Below are positions 49,758 to 57,163 of a DNA stretch of 64,000 nucleotides, piece by piece. The position numbers and the translations under genes were made by a program. Source of the DNA: Roseococcus microcysteis (GTDB lineage Bacteria; Pseudomonadota; Alphaproteobacteria; Acetobacterales; Acetobacteraceae); assembly GCF_014764365.1 (NCBI RefSeq), contig NZ_CP061718.1:1550001-1614000 (forward strand), written 5' to 3'. The first letter of the stretch is position 1; each line of letters opens with the position of its first letter. The notes under the pieces are model-generated. The model was given only the letters and a program-made list of their open reading frames with translations. It made no database searches and was not told where the DNA came from.

Positions 49758-49905
49758 CGCGCTGCCCGGCGCGCCCACCGCGGCCAACGACGCGCCCAAC
49801 ACCCCCGAGACCGCGCGCGAGGCCTGGACGCGCCACGGCCTCTCCCTGCTCAACGCCGCCCTCGCCGCCAGCGCGGCCGGGCAGCAGAAGGCCCCCACGC
49901 CATGA
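49750..49905 (+). CDS. 51-residue phage protein
   Basis: From ATG 49750, overlapping its neighbours on both sides (8 bases, then 4). Ala/Pro-rich start (PGAPTAANDAPNTPETA), then a short helix (AWTRHGLSLLNAALAASAAG). No function assigned. Confidence 0.45.
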   Translation: MADALPGAPTAANDAPNTPETAREAWTRHGLSLLNAALAASAAGQQKAPTP

Positions 49906-50147
49906 CCGACACCCCCGCGCCCGAGGCCGCGCCGGTCCCCACCGCGCCCGGCTGGCTCATCCCGCCCGCGCAGGTCTATGGGCCGATTGCCCGCGCCGTG
50001 ACGCGCGACAAGCGCATCGTCGAATTCACGCAGGTGGAGGCCGGCGGCCTCATCATCACCATCGAGGGCCACCGCAACGCGCTGGAGCTGGACCCGTTCC
50101 AGGCCGCCGCGCTCCGCGCCGCCCTGGCCGCGCAGGTGCCGGCATGA
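49902..50147 (+). CDS. 81-residue phage protein
   Basis: Starts at ATG 49902 within the previous stop (ATGA). A Pro-rich front, then an alpha/beta body (GWLIPPAQVYGPIARAVTRD, then VEAGGLIITIEGHRNALELD). No motif recognised. It overlaps the next start by 4 bases. Confidence 0.5.
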   Translation: MTDTPAPEAAPVPTAPGWLIPPAQVYGPIARAVTRDKRIVEFTQVEAGGLIITIEGHRNALELDPFQAAALRAALAAQVPA

Positions 50148-50482
50148 ACGCGCAGCAGACCGTGGATGCCCTGGCGGTGGCCGCGAACGCCGCCGCACTG
50201 TGGTTCCGGGACCGCCAGCCCTACCGGCGGAAGCGCGCCGCGCAGTGGGATGCGCGCGCCCTGGCCTACCAGCAGGCCATCGGCCTGTTCCGGGCCTGCT
50301 ACAGCCAGGCGGCGGCCCAGGATGCCGCGATGGAGGCACGCACGCAGCACGCGCAGCACCGGGCGGAGGCCTGGCGCGCGCTGGCCCGTGGCGATGCCGA
50401 CACCGCCGCCCACCATCGGCGCCAGTCGCTGCTGTGGTGGGGCAAGGTGCCGAAGCTGCGGTGCGGGAGGGCGGTGCCATGA
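50144..50482 (+). CDS. 112-residue helical phage protein
   Basis: ATG 50144 overlaps the previous stop. Helical, with Arg/Trp/Gln-rich segments (QTVDALAVAANAAALWFRDR, QAIGLFRACYSQAAAQDAAM, TQHAQHRAEAWRALARGD). No recognised motif. Linked to the next gene by a 4-base overlap. Confidence 0.5.
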   Translation: MNAQQTVDALAVAANAAALWFRDRQPYRRKRAAQWDARALAYQQAIGLFRACYSQAAAQDAAMEARTQHAQHRAEAWRALARGDADTAAHHRRQSLLWWGKVPKLRCGRAVP

Positions 50483-50976
50483 ACGCGCCCGCCAGCTTCC
50501 ATGACCTGGTGCGCGCGGCGCTGCGCCAGCCGGGCCTGACCAGCGATGCCTGCCTGCTGCTGGCGGATGCGCTGGACGAAATCCAGCACCCGCACGACGC
50601 CTCGCCCGAGGGCGCGAACGCGCGCGAGGAGGCCCGCGAGGTGGCCGAGGCCCTGCGCGCCCTCGCCCCCCTCTACAGCGCCACGCCCCTGCCCGAGGCC
50701 CCGGCGCGCAGCGTGGAGGACACGCTCGGCACGCCGCCGGCCTCGCATCTGTGGGTGCACCTGACGCCGCCCGATGACGGCCGCGCCTACCCCAGCGCGG
50801 CGCAGGTGCAGGAGTTGCTGGAGGCGCTGCGCCTGCCGCGTGGCCAGCTCCAATCCCTGCGCGAGGCCGCGGCGCTTCGGCGCTCAATCGCCGGTGTCGC
50901 GACTTTCGGCCGCACGGACGCCTACGCCGACCTGCTGTCCATCGTCCTCGCCCTCGCGGAGGAGCTGCCCCCATGA
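50479..50976 (+). CDS. 165-residue phage protein
   Basis: ATG 50479. Predominantly helical (FHDLVRAALRQPGLTSDACL, REEAREVAEALRALAPLYS, AQVQELLEALRLPRGQLQSL). The middle has SHLWVHLTPPDDGRAYPS. No family recognised; early-operon context only. Confidence 0.5.
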   Translation: MNAPASFHDLVRAALRQPGLTSDACLLLADALDEIQHPHDASPEGANAREEAREVAEALRALAPLYSATPLPEAPARSVEDTLGTPPASHLWVHLTPPDDGRAYPSAAQVQELLEALRLPRGQLQSLREAAALRRSIAGVATFGRTDAYADLLSIVLALAEELPP

Positions 50977-51071
50977 CCCTGCGCGACATCCTGGGCGGCA
51001 CGGCCTTCGCCGCCGCCATCTACGGCTGGCTCTGGCTCATGGCCATGGCCGAGGCGGTGTTGCTGCCATGA
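50973..51071 (+). CDS. 32-residue membrane peptide in the early operon
   Basis: ATG 50973 and stop 51069-51071, overlapping both neighbours by 4 bases. Hydrophobic helix ILGGTAFAAAIYGWLWLMAM. Tight overlaps support expression. A role at the membrane, for example in exclusion, is possible but unproven. Confidence 0.5.
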   Translation: MTLRDILGGTAFAAAIYGWLWLMAMAEAVLLP

Positions 51072-52603
51072 CCCCCCGCCTCCTCACCCTCCCCGCCGAA
51101 TCCTTCGACGGCTACGCGGCCTGCCTGAAGGACGTGCTGGACCTGCTGGACCGCGTGGCGCCTCAACCCGCCATCGCCCACGCCCCCGCCCTGCGCGTGG
51201 TGCTGGAGGAGCGCGCGGCGATGATGCCCGGCCTGCTGAAACTGCGGCGGCCCCTGCCCACGCCGGCCGTGGTGCGCGGCGCCCTGACGCCCGAGGCCGA
51301 GGCCGAGCTGCGCGCGTGGCAGGCTTCCAATCCCGCCCCGGCACTCCTCTCCCCGCAACAGGCCGAATGGCCCTGGACGCCGGAGCGCGACGCCGCCCTG
51401 CTGGAGTGGGGCGCCACCACGCAGGATGACGTGCTGTTGCTGGAGGTGGTGAACGCCCTCCCCGGCCCGCGCCTGGACAGCCGCGCCGCCATCCGCACCC
51501 GCCTCGATTGGCTGCGCTACCAGGCCGACGACGCCGCCCAGCGCGCCGAGGAAACCCAGGACGGCCTCGCGGATGCGGTGGCCGAGGCCACGCCCGCGGC
51601 GCCGGCCAACCGCCGCGAGATCGAGCCCGACCCGAACGCCCGCACCTATGGCTCCGTCTGGACCGAGGAACGCAAGACCTTCGCGCGCGAGCATGGGCCG
51701 CGCATGACCACCCGGGCCCTGTGGGAGGCCCTGAATCGTCTGCCCGGCCCGCGCATCGCCACAGCGGACAGCATGCGCAAGCGGCTGCGTGTGCTGGGCG
51801 TCACAACCCTCATGCCCGGCCCGGCCATCACCCCCGACATGTCGGAGGCCGAACGTACGGCGGCGCGGGCCGAACAGATGCGCCTGTTGGCCGTCGCCTC
51901 CGGCGCGGCTGACTGGACGCCGGAACGCTTGGCGCTGCTGCGCGCGGAGTATGCGACGGCGCCGACGCTGGAGGACTTGCGCGGGCGCATCAACGCCATG
52001 CCCGGCAACCCGATCGCGAGCGTGGACAGCATGTCCTACAAGGCCCGCGTCCTGGGCTTGGTGCGGCCCCGCATCGCGCCGCGCTTCGCGGGCCATCGCG
52101 CGGCAATGCTGCGGCCGGAGGCCACGCCCATCGCCATCGCCACCGCAACCGCCCAGGCGCCCGAGCAGGTGGCCGAGGACCTGGCCCAAGCTGAGTACGG
52201 CACCGCCGCCGCGCTGGAACCCAAGCCCGACCATTTTGCGGACGCGCGCAAGATGGTCGAACCCGGCAAGGAAGCGCCGCCCGAAGCGCCAACCATCAAG
52301 CCGGACGTGAAGGTTGCCACCCCAGCAACCATTCAGCCGCCCTCAAAGGTTGCGCCCCCGGCGCCGCGCAGCCTCAAGGCCACCACGCCCTGGATCGCCG
52401 CCGCCGTCGCCCCCGTGGCCGCGACGCTCAGCCCCTGGGCCAGCACCAACCCCTACCGCCTGACGGAGGAGGCCGAGGCCGAGGCCCTGGCCATGCTCCG
52501 CGCCGGCCAGGGCGCCAAGGCCATGCACGAGGAGTTCGGTGGCCGCCTGGATTGGTGGCAGCGGTGGTGCGGCGAGAAGCGCCAGGAAGGGAGGGCGGCG
52601 TGA
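51068..52603 (+). CDS. large protein with three Myb-like repeats
   Basis: 511 residues from ATG 51068. Three repeats start with WTPER or WTEER and run about 48-50 residues: near 98-148 (WTPERDAALLEWGATTQDDV, ending RTRLDWLRY), 198-245 (WTEERKTFAREHGPRMTTRA, ending RKRLRVLGV) and 280-327 (WTPERLALLRAEYATAPTLE, ending SYKARVLGL). Each resembles the Trp-initiated three-helix DNA-binding unit of Myb/SANT or GcrA-type proteins. A Pro/Lys linker follows (PPEAPTIKPDVKVATPATIQ), then a final helical part. It probably binds phage or host DNA as an early regulator. This arrangement is not one I recognise. Confidence 0.6.
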   Translation: MTPRLLTLPAESFDGYAACLKDVLDLLDRVAPQPAIAHAPALRVVLEERAAMMPGLLKLRRPLPTPAVVRGALTPEAEAELRAWQASNPAPALLSPQQAEWPWTPERDAALLEWGATTQDDVLLLEVVNALPGPRLDSRAAIRTRLDWLRYQADDAAQRAEETQDGLADAVAEATPAAPANRREIEPDPNARTYGSVWTEERKTFAREHGPRMTTRALWEALNRLPGPRIATADSMRKRLRVLGVTTLMPGPAITPDMSEAERTAARAEQMRLLAVASGAADWTPERLALLRAEYATAPTLEDLRGRINAMPGNPIASVDSMSYKARVLGLVRPRIAPRFAGHRAAMLRPEATPIAIATATAQAPEQVAEDLAQAEYGTAAALEPKPDHFADARKMVEPGKEAPPEAPTIKPDVKVATPATIQPPSKVAPPAPRSLKATTPWIAAAVAPVAATLSPWASTNPYRLTEEAEAEALAMLRAGQGAKAMHEEFGGRLDWWQRWCGEKRQEGRAA

Positions 52604-52833
52604 TGGCGATCGACATTCCCCGCGTCCAGGGCGCCATCCGGAACGCCTACGGCACCGACCTCTACCGCACGCCGGGCAAGGCGCCGGTCATGAACCACGA
52701 GGCCCTGGTCAAGCTGCGCGCGCTGCACGACCAAGGCCATGTCGTTCTGGACGAGAGCGAGGCGCCCATCATGCTCATTGGCGGGAAGGCGGCCATCGGC
52801 CATGCCTTCGTCAGCGTGCCGGAGGGGGTCTGA
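52603..52833 (+). CDS. 76-residue phage protein
   Basis: ATG 52603 overlaps the previous stop by one base. An alpha/beta sequence (IPRVQGAIRNAYGTDLYRTP, ALVKLRALHDQGHVVLDESE, IMLIGGKAAIGHAFVSVPEG). No family recognised. Confidence 0.5.
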   Translation: MAIDIPRVQGAIRNAYGTDLYRTPGKAPVMNHEALVKLRALHDQGHVVLDESEAPIMLIGGKAAIGHAFVSVPEGV

Positions 52834-53042
52834 TGCCCGCCACCTGCGAAACCTGCCGCTGGTGGAGCAAGCCGCCCAACGGCCTCCCGCGCGGATCGGA
52901 CGGCTTCTGCCATCGCTTCCCGCCACAGATGGTCATGGCGCTGGCCATGGACCGGATCGAGCCTCGCGCGGAATGGCCGCGCGTCTCCGCCCTCCAATGG
53001 TGCGGCGAGCACTCCGCGAAGGACGACGCCCATGCCCGATGA
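52833..53042 (+). CDS. 69-residue Cys-rich phage protein
   Basis: ATG 52833 overlaps the previous stop by one base. It has CETCRWW near the start, FCHRFPP in the middle and LQWCGEHS near the end, giving the CxxC..C-H..C-xxH pattern of a small zinc-binding protein seen in many phages. It overlaps the TraR-like gene by 11 bases. Function unknown. Confidence 0.55.
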   Translation: MPATCETCRWWSKPPNGLPRGSDGFCHRFPPQMVMALAMDRIEPRAEWPRVSALQWCGEHSAKDDAHAR

Positions 53043-53235
53043 AGCCGACCTCGCCGCCGACCGTGAATCCGTGTGGCTCGCCCGCACCATCGAGGCCCAC
53101 CGCCCGCGCCCTCAGCCCGGCCGCCTGCTCTGCGAGGACTGCGAGGAACCCATCCCCGAGCTGCGCCGCCAGGCCCTGCCCTCGGCCACGCGCTGCATCC
53201 GCTGCCAATCCGCCCTGGAGAACCGCAATGCCTGA
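53032..53235 (+). CDS. TraR/DksA-type zinc-finger protein
   Basis: 67 residues with the C4 finger of the TraR/DksA family: CEDCEEPIPELRRQALPSA, then TRCIRCQSALE. Phage TraR-like proteins bind the RNA polymerase secondary channel and mimic DksA-ppGpp effects, which could help shift transcription to the phage. It lacks the longer coiled coil of full DksA, as is usual for TraR. It overlaps dnaN by 8 bases. Confidence 0.8.
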   Translation: MPDEADLAADRESVWLARTIEAHRPRPQPGRLLCEDCEEPIPELRRQALPSATRCIRCQSALENRNA

Positions 53236-54370
53236 CACCCCCTTCGCCATCCAGGCCGGCGCGCTGCGCCAGGCGCTGGCCTTCACCCCGCGCATCATCT
53301 CCCGGCGCAACACCATCCCCATCCTCTCCCACGTCCTGCTGCGGGCCGAGGCGGGCGGGCTGACCATGCGCGCGACGGACATGGAGGTGCACTTCACCAC
53401 CACCGCCGAAGGCAGCGGCGACCTGCCGGCCGTCACCGTGGCCCCCGGCCCGCTGCTGACCATGCTGGCCATCCTGCCGCCGGAGGAGACGGTGGAACTC
53501 TCCATCGCCCAGGCCGGCCAGCTGGAGCTTTCGGCCGGCGCCACCCGCGCCAAGCTCTTCACCATGCCGCCGGAGGACATGCCGACCGGCGGCGAGTGGA
53601 CGCCCACCGCATCCTGGACCATCCAGGCCGGCGCGCTGCGCACCTTGCTGCGCCGCCCCTTCCACGCCATCAGCACGGAGGAGACGCGGTACTACCTCCG
53701 CGGCATCTACCTCCACCCCGCCGAGGCCGAGGGCCAGCGCCAGCTCCGCGCCGCCGCGACAGATGGGCACCGGATGATGGTGGCGCACACGGACATGCCC
53801 GAGGGGCTGGAGGGCACCATGCCCGCCCAGATCATCCCGCGCGCCACCCTGGCCCATCTGCTGACGCTGCTGCCCCGCCTGCCGGACAACCACCCGCTGA
53901 CGGTGCGGCAGAGCGACACCACCATCGAGATCACCCCCGGCCGGGCCTGGACGCTGCGCAGCAAGGTGATCGACGGGACCTTCCCGGACTACGGGCGGGT
54001 GATTCCCACGGGCGATGGCACGCCGGTGGAGGTGAAGGATGCCGCCGCCCTCTCCCGCGCCATCACCCTGGCCACGGCGCTGAGCCTGGAGCGCAGCCGG
54101 CCCATCGCCTTCTCCAACGGGGATGGGAACAGCGTGCGCCTGACCGGCCGCAGCGCCGAGGAGGGCGAGGTCTCGACCACCGTCCCGGCCGAGACGGCGG
54201 CCTGGGCCAGCAACCGGCCGCACCACACCTTCGGCGTGCAGGCCCGCTACATGCAGGATCTGTGCGCGACCTTCCGCACGGGCTTCCGGATGCGCGTGCA
54301 GGACGGCAGCAGCCCCATCCGCGTGGAGGGCGCGGAGGGCCTGGCCGTCCTGATGCCGATGCGGGTTTAG
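53228..54370 (+). CDS. dnaN: phage-encoded DNA polymerase III beta clamp (DnaN-like)
   Basis: 380 residues from ATG 53228. Sliding-clamp repeats are clear: GALRQALAFTPRIISRRNTI with ILSHVLLRAEAGGLTMRATD (domain 1), GALRTLLRRPFHAISTEETR with YYLRGIYLH and AATDGHRM (domain 2), and YMQDLCATFRTGFRMRVQDG with a clamp-type end LAVLMPMRV (domain 3). It would load on phage DNA and recruit a polymerase. No phage polymerase is visible in the window, so it probably works with the host's Pol III. Confidence 0.9.
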   Translation: MPDTPFAIQAGALRQALAFTPRIISRRNTIPILSHVLLRAEAGGLTMRATDMEVHFTTTAEGSGDLPAVTVAPGPLLTMLAILPPEETVELSIAQAGQLELSAGATRAKLFTMPPEDMPTGGEWTPTASWTIQAGALRTLLRRPFHAISTEETRYYLRGIYLHPAEAEGQRQLRAAATDGHRMMVAHTDMPEGLEGTMPAQIIPRATLAHLLTLLPRLPDNHPLTVRQSDTTIEITPGRAWTLRSKVIDGTFPDYGRVIPTGDGTPVEVKDAAALSRAITLATALSLERSRPIAFSNGDGNSVRLTGRSAEEGEVSTTVPAETAAWASNRPHHTFGVQARYMQDLCATFRTGFRMRVQDGSSPIRVEGAEGLAVLMPMRV

Positions 54371-54380
54371 GGGGGTGGGG

Positions 54381-54476
54381 ATGGCCAGCACCCCGCTACC
54401 GCGCCGCCAAGCCGCGCCCGGGGCCGTGTGCTGCGTTAGGTGCCAGCAGGCACGGGAGAGCCGTCATGGGCGGTGA
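54381..54476 (+). CDS. possible 31-residue Cys-containing peptide
   Basis: ATG 54381 with a Gly-rich gggg leader. The short product has CCVRCQQARE (one CxxC-like pair). It overlaps the next start by 11 bases. Marginal: the frame is short and no homologue is known to me. Confidence 0.25.
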   Translation: MASTPLPRRQAAPGAVCCVRCQQARESRHGR

Positions 54477-54618
54477 TCCAAAGCCCACCCCGATCCGCGG
54501 CCACGCGAATGGGGCCGTGGTGGTTCACATCCTACCCACCGCCACACCCCAGCACCTGCGCGACATGGCGGCGACGCTGCGGCGCGAGGCGGATGAGATG
54601 GAGGCGCGGAATGGATAG
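54466..54618 (+). CDS. 50-residue phage protein
   Basis: ATG 54466 with gggaga 6-7 bases upstream. The protein (PTPIRGHANGAVVVHILPTA, then LRDMAATLRREADEMEARNG) has a short strand-rich part and a helical end. It overlaps the next gene by 8 bases. Function unknown. Confidence 0.45.
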   Translation: MGGDPKPTPIRGHANGAVVVHILPTATPQHLRDMAATLRREADEMEARNG

Positions 54619-54754
54619 CTTTGGCCTTTTTCTGTGCGCGTTTCTGCTGTGGGCGTGGCTGTGGCCTCACACGTTCGGTCGGTGGCTCGGCCATATCGTG
54701 CGCGGGACCCGGAGCGCTATCAACGACAAGGATTTGCCCGATGCCGACCCATGA
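54611..54754 (+). CDS. 47-residue membrane peptide
   Basis: ATG 54611. One hydrophobic Trp/Phe/Leu helix (FGLFLCAFLLWAWLWPHTF) followed by a basic segment (RWLGHIVRGTRSA). It overlaps the next gene by 14 bases. Probably an inner-membrane peptide. Function unknown. Confidence 0.45.
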   Translation: MDSFGLFLCAFLLWAWLWPHTFGRWLGHIVRGTRSAINDKDLPDADP

Positions 54755-54947
54755 TTCGATGCCGCCTGACGACGAGGCGCGCGCTGTGGTCTGGATTGAA
54801 ATGCCGAAGGGCAGCATCCGCCGCGCAATCCACGAGGCGGCGCAGAGCTACCGGAGATGGGAAGCCGCAAAAGCCGCCGTCCGCGTTCGGCCCTGTGAAC
54901 CGTTCCTTCCGCCCGCCCAGCAGGACACGCGCGAAGGGGGTGGGTGA
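54741..54947 (+). CDS. 68-residue phage protein
   Basis: ATG 54741. Helical basic middle (WIEMPKGSIRRAIHEAAQSY, then RRWEAAKAAVRVRPCEP). One-base overlap with the next ATG at 54947. No domain recognised. Confidence 0.45.
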   Translation: MPTHDSMPPDDEARAVVWIEMPKGSIRRAIHEAAQSYRRWEAAKAAVRVRPCEPFLPPAQQDTREGGG

Positions 54948-55213
54948 TGGCACACCGCTATGTGGACCGGCTTGGCCGCGTGATCACGGACCCCGAGACG
55001 ATTGAGGCGCGCCGACTGATGAGCCTGCTGACGCGCCTGGAGAACAAGGCCGTCAAGCGCGGCGATTTCGTCACCGTGAAGGAACTGGCGGCATCAGCGA
55101 AGCTGGAGCCCGCCCGCGTGGTCGAGATCATCCGCAGCTTCGACATGTGGCTCTGGGGCCTCACCGAGAAGGGAGAGATGGCGGACTGGCTCGTGTGGAC
55201 GGACGGTGAGTGA
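54947..55213 (+). CDS. winged-helix-like phage protein
   Basis: 88 residues from ATG 54947. It opens RYVDRLGRVITDPETIEARR and then reads as a small winged helix (NKAVKRGDFVTVKELAASAK, LEPARVVEIIRSFDMWLWGL), ending MADWLVWTDGE. Likely DNA-binding or adaptor. Family not certain. Confidence 0.5.
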   Translation: MAHRYVDRLGRVITDPETIEARRLMSLLTRLENKAVKRGDFVTVKELAASAKLEPARVVEIIRSFDMWLWGLTEKGEMADWLVWTDGE

Positions 55214-55236
55214 TGCCTGACGCGCCGCCGCAAAGC

Positions 55237-55512
55237 CTAGGCCAGCCGCCGCTCCTCCACTTGGCACGCCTCGCACCGCCAGAACTGCATGATTTTCCGC
55301 ATGTCCGGCTGGGGGAACGTGCGCCGCATACGCAGGGCCCGCGCGCCGCATGCCTTGCACACATCGGGCGGCCACCGGTCAGGCGGGCCCAACCGCTCAC
55401 GAAGGTCTGCCAGCTCTCGCTCCAGCGCATCGATGCGGTCAGGGGCTGCCTTGAGCTTCTTCCACTCGTCCCACCTGTCCAGCAGCCCCAGGAGGTCGGT
55501 CAAACCAACCAT
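55237..55512 (-). CDS. antisense zinc-ribbon protein inside the early operon
   Basis: 91 residues on the minus strand from ATG 55512. Coiled coil (DEWKKLKAAPDRIDALEREL, ADLRERLG), then a zinc ribbon with CKACGARAL and a second pair FWRCEACQVEE. It is the only leftward gene in the rightward early operon, and its start overlaps the ASCH-like gene's start by 2 bases. It would need its own promoter. Function unknown. Confidence 0.6.
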   Translation of the reverse strand: MVGLTDLLGLLDRWDEWKKLKAAPDRIDALERELADLRERLGPPDRWPPDVCKACGARALRMRRTFPQPDMRKIMQFWRCEACQVEERRLA

Positions 55513-56080
55513 GCGTGATCTCCCCATCATCTTCAGCGCACCCATGGTGCGCGCCCTTCTGGCCGGCCGGAAGACGCAGACGCGGCGGCTGGCTTACCGG
55601 GACACGACGACGAACCGGGCCGGCGAGACCTATGGCCTCAACGCGACCTCATGGAAGCGCGTGCAGCCCGGCGACCGGCTGTGGGTTCGCGAGAACTATG
55701 CGCGCGTGGGCGACAACCCCGACGACATCCACGCCTGCCCCGACCTGCGCGTGCACGCCTACTACGCGGCAGACAGCGTCGTACCGGCCGAACTTCGCTG
55801 GCGCCCCTCCATCCACATGCCCCGCTGGGCCTCGCGCCTGACGCTGACGGTCACCGCGGTGCGGGTGGAGCGGTTGCAGGCGATCAGCGAGGCGGATGCC
55901 AAGGCCGAGGGCTATGACTGGCGAGGCGCCGATCCTTATGTGCCTTGCGGGCAAAACGCGGTCCTTTGGTTCTCTGGCCTCTGGAACACCCTCCACAAGC
56001 CGCCCCACGCCTGGGCCGACAACCCGGAGGTGGTGGCCATCACCTTCACCGTGGCGCAGCGGAACATCGACCATGGCTGA
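55511..56080 (+). CDS. ASCH-like domain protein
   Basis: 189 residues from ATG 55511. It opens with the phage ASCH-like pattern PIIFSAPMVRALLAGRKTQT and RRLAYRDTT. It then has QPGDRLWVRENYARVGD, SIHMPRWASRLTLTVTAVRV and ERLQAISEADAKAEGYD, ending WADNPEVVAITFTVA. ASCH folds bind RNA or modified bases. Phage copies are common and of unknown role. Moderately confident family call. Confidence 0.7.
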   Translation: MRDLPIIFSAPMVRALLAGRKTQTRRLAYRDTTTNRAGETYGLNATSWKRVQPGDRLWVRENYARVGDNPDDIHACPDLRVHAYYAADSVVPAELRWRPSIHMPRWASRLTLTVTAVRVERLQAISEADAKAEGYDWRGADPYVPCGQNAVLWFSGLWNTLHKPPHAWADNPEVVAITFTVAQRNIDHG

Positions 56081-56561
56081 GGTCGAGCCGATGGGGCCGC
56101 CGTCCCCGCAGGAAACGCTGGTCGAGAGGCTCCGATCCCTAACCCGCGACTTCGACCCTCCGGGGGCCTATTGGGTGTGGGATGTGGCCAACCGCTTCGT
56201 GTGCGAGAACTACTGCCCCGATCACATTGGGGCGGCCGTCGCGTCGGCCGGGGTGTCGGGGCTTTGGTGCGATGATCCGACCTTAGAGCCACCACACGAG
56301 GATGGGGGCTACAAGGCGGCATGCGTTGATTGCTCGATAGCGTGCGCGACCTGCGGCAAGACTCTGGCCTACACCCTGTCCGACTTTGGCGCGCTGGAAG
56401 AGCTCAATCACTTCATGGAAGCCGAGGGGCCGCTAAGCCCCGAGCAGGCCTACGAACTGCTCGCCGCCGTTGAGGCGGTTGAGGACCTGACGGCGCATGA
56501 AGCGACGCGGCTGCTGGAACTCGCCAACGCGCCGCTGCGATGTGAGGCCCCCGATGCCTGA
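56073..56561 (+). CDS. 162-residue Cys-rich phage protein
   Basis: ATG 56073. Two Cys clusters (NRFVCENYCPDHIG and AACVDCSIACATCGKTLAY) suggest metal binding. A helical rear follows (EELNHFMEAEGPLSPEQAYE, LLAAVEAVEDLTAHEATRLL). It overlaps neighbours by 8 bases on both sides. No family recognised. Confidence 0.55.
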   Translation: MAEVEPMGPPSPQETLVERLRSLTRDFDPPGAYWVWDVANRFVCENYCPDHIGAAVASAGVSGLWCDDPTLEPPHEDGGYKAACVDCSIACATCGKTLAYTLSDFGALEELNHFMEAEGPLSPEQAYELLAAVEAVEDLTAHEATRLLELANAPLRCEAPDA

Positions 56562-56790
56562 CGCCGACCCATCCCAGGCCCGCCGCGCAAAGCGCATGGC
56601 CCGGATCGACGCCATGCCGGCCGATATCCGCGCCTGCGTGCACGAGTATGGCCTCACCGTCGTGCAGGCGATGATGGAGGGCGGCGTGAAGAAGGCCAAG
56701 CACATGCACCACATCGTCCGGGTGGTGCGCGAGGGTTCCTACCAGGGGCCGCGCGACGGGAAGCCCGCGTGGGTCGCACCCAATGCCTGA
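56554..56790 (+). CDS. 78-residue HTH-like phage protein
   Basis: ATG 56554. Helical with HTH-like spacing (ARIDAMPADIRACVHEYGLT, then VVQAMMEGGVKKAKHMHHIV), rich in Met, His and Lys. Likely nucleic-acid binding by composition. It precedes the excisionase-like gene with an 8-base overlap. Confidence 0.5.
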   Translation: MPDADPSQARRAKRMARIDAMPADIRACVHEYGLTVVQAMMEGGVKKAKHMHHIVRVVREGSYQGPRDGKPAWVAPNA

Positions 56791-57163
56791 CGGTCACCAC
56801 CCGCCCGCCTGGCCGCTCCTGCTGGACGAGGCCGGCGCCGCGCGCTTCCTCTCCATGTCGCAGCGGGACTTTCGCGCAGCCCTCGCCGCGGGCCTTGTGC
56901 CCGCCGGCCGCCGCCCCAGCGACATGGCCGCCGCCGGCCTGCTGGACCCCGCCCACGCCGCCCGCCTGGCCACCCTGGGCCCCCTCTGGCACCGCGGCGA
57001 GATCGAGGCCCACGCCGCCCGCCTGTGGGGGCTGGAGGGCCAGGGCAGCGTGGGGCAGGCTACCGCCCGCATCACCGCCCTGGACGCCCTGCATGCCTTC
57101 CAGCCGCCCCGCACCCGCCCCGCCCGAGCTGCGACACCTCAAGCGCGTCCGACGCGGGGATAG
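56783..57163 (+). CDS. AlpA/excisionase-like HTH protein
   Basis: 126 residues from ATG 56783. Winged-helix segment LLLDEAGAARFLSMSQRDFR with ALAAGLVPAGRRP, then the recognition-type LWHRGEIEAHAARLWG. Such short AlpA/Xis-type proteins bend att DNA and set the direction of integrase. Its 3' end overlaps the integrase by 71 bases (57093-57163), which couples their expression. Probable recombination directionality factor. Confidence 0.6.
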   Translation: MPDGHHPPAWPLLLDEAGAARFLSMSQRDFRAALAAGLVPAGRRPSDMAAAGLLDPAHAARLATLGPLWHRGEIEAHAARLWGLEGQGSVGQATARITALDALHAFQPPRTRPARAATPQARPTRG

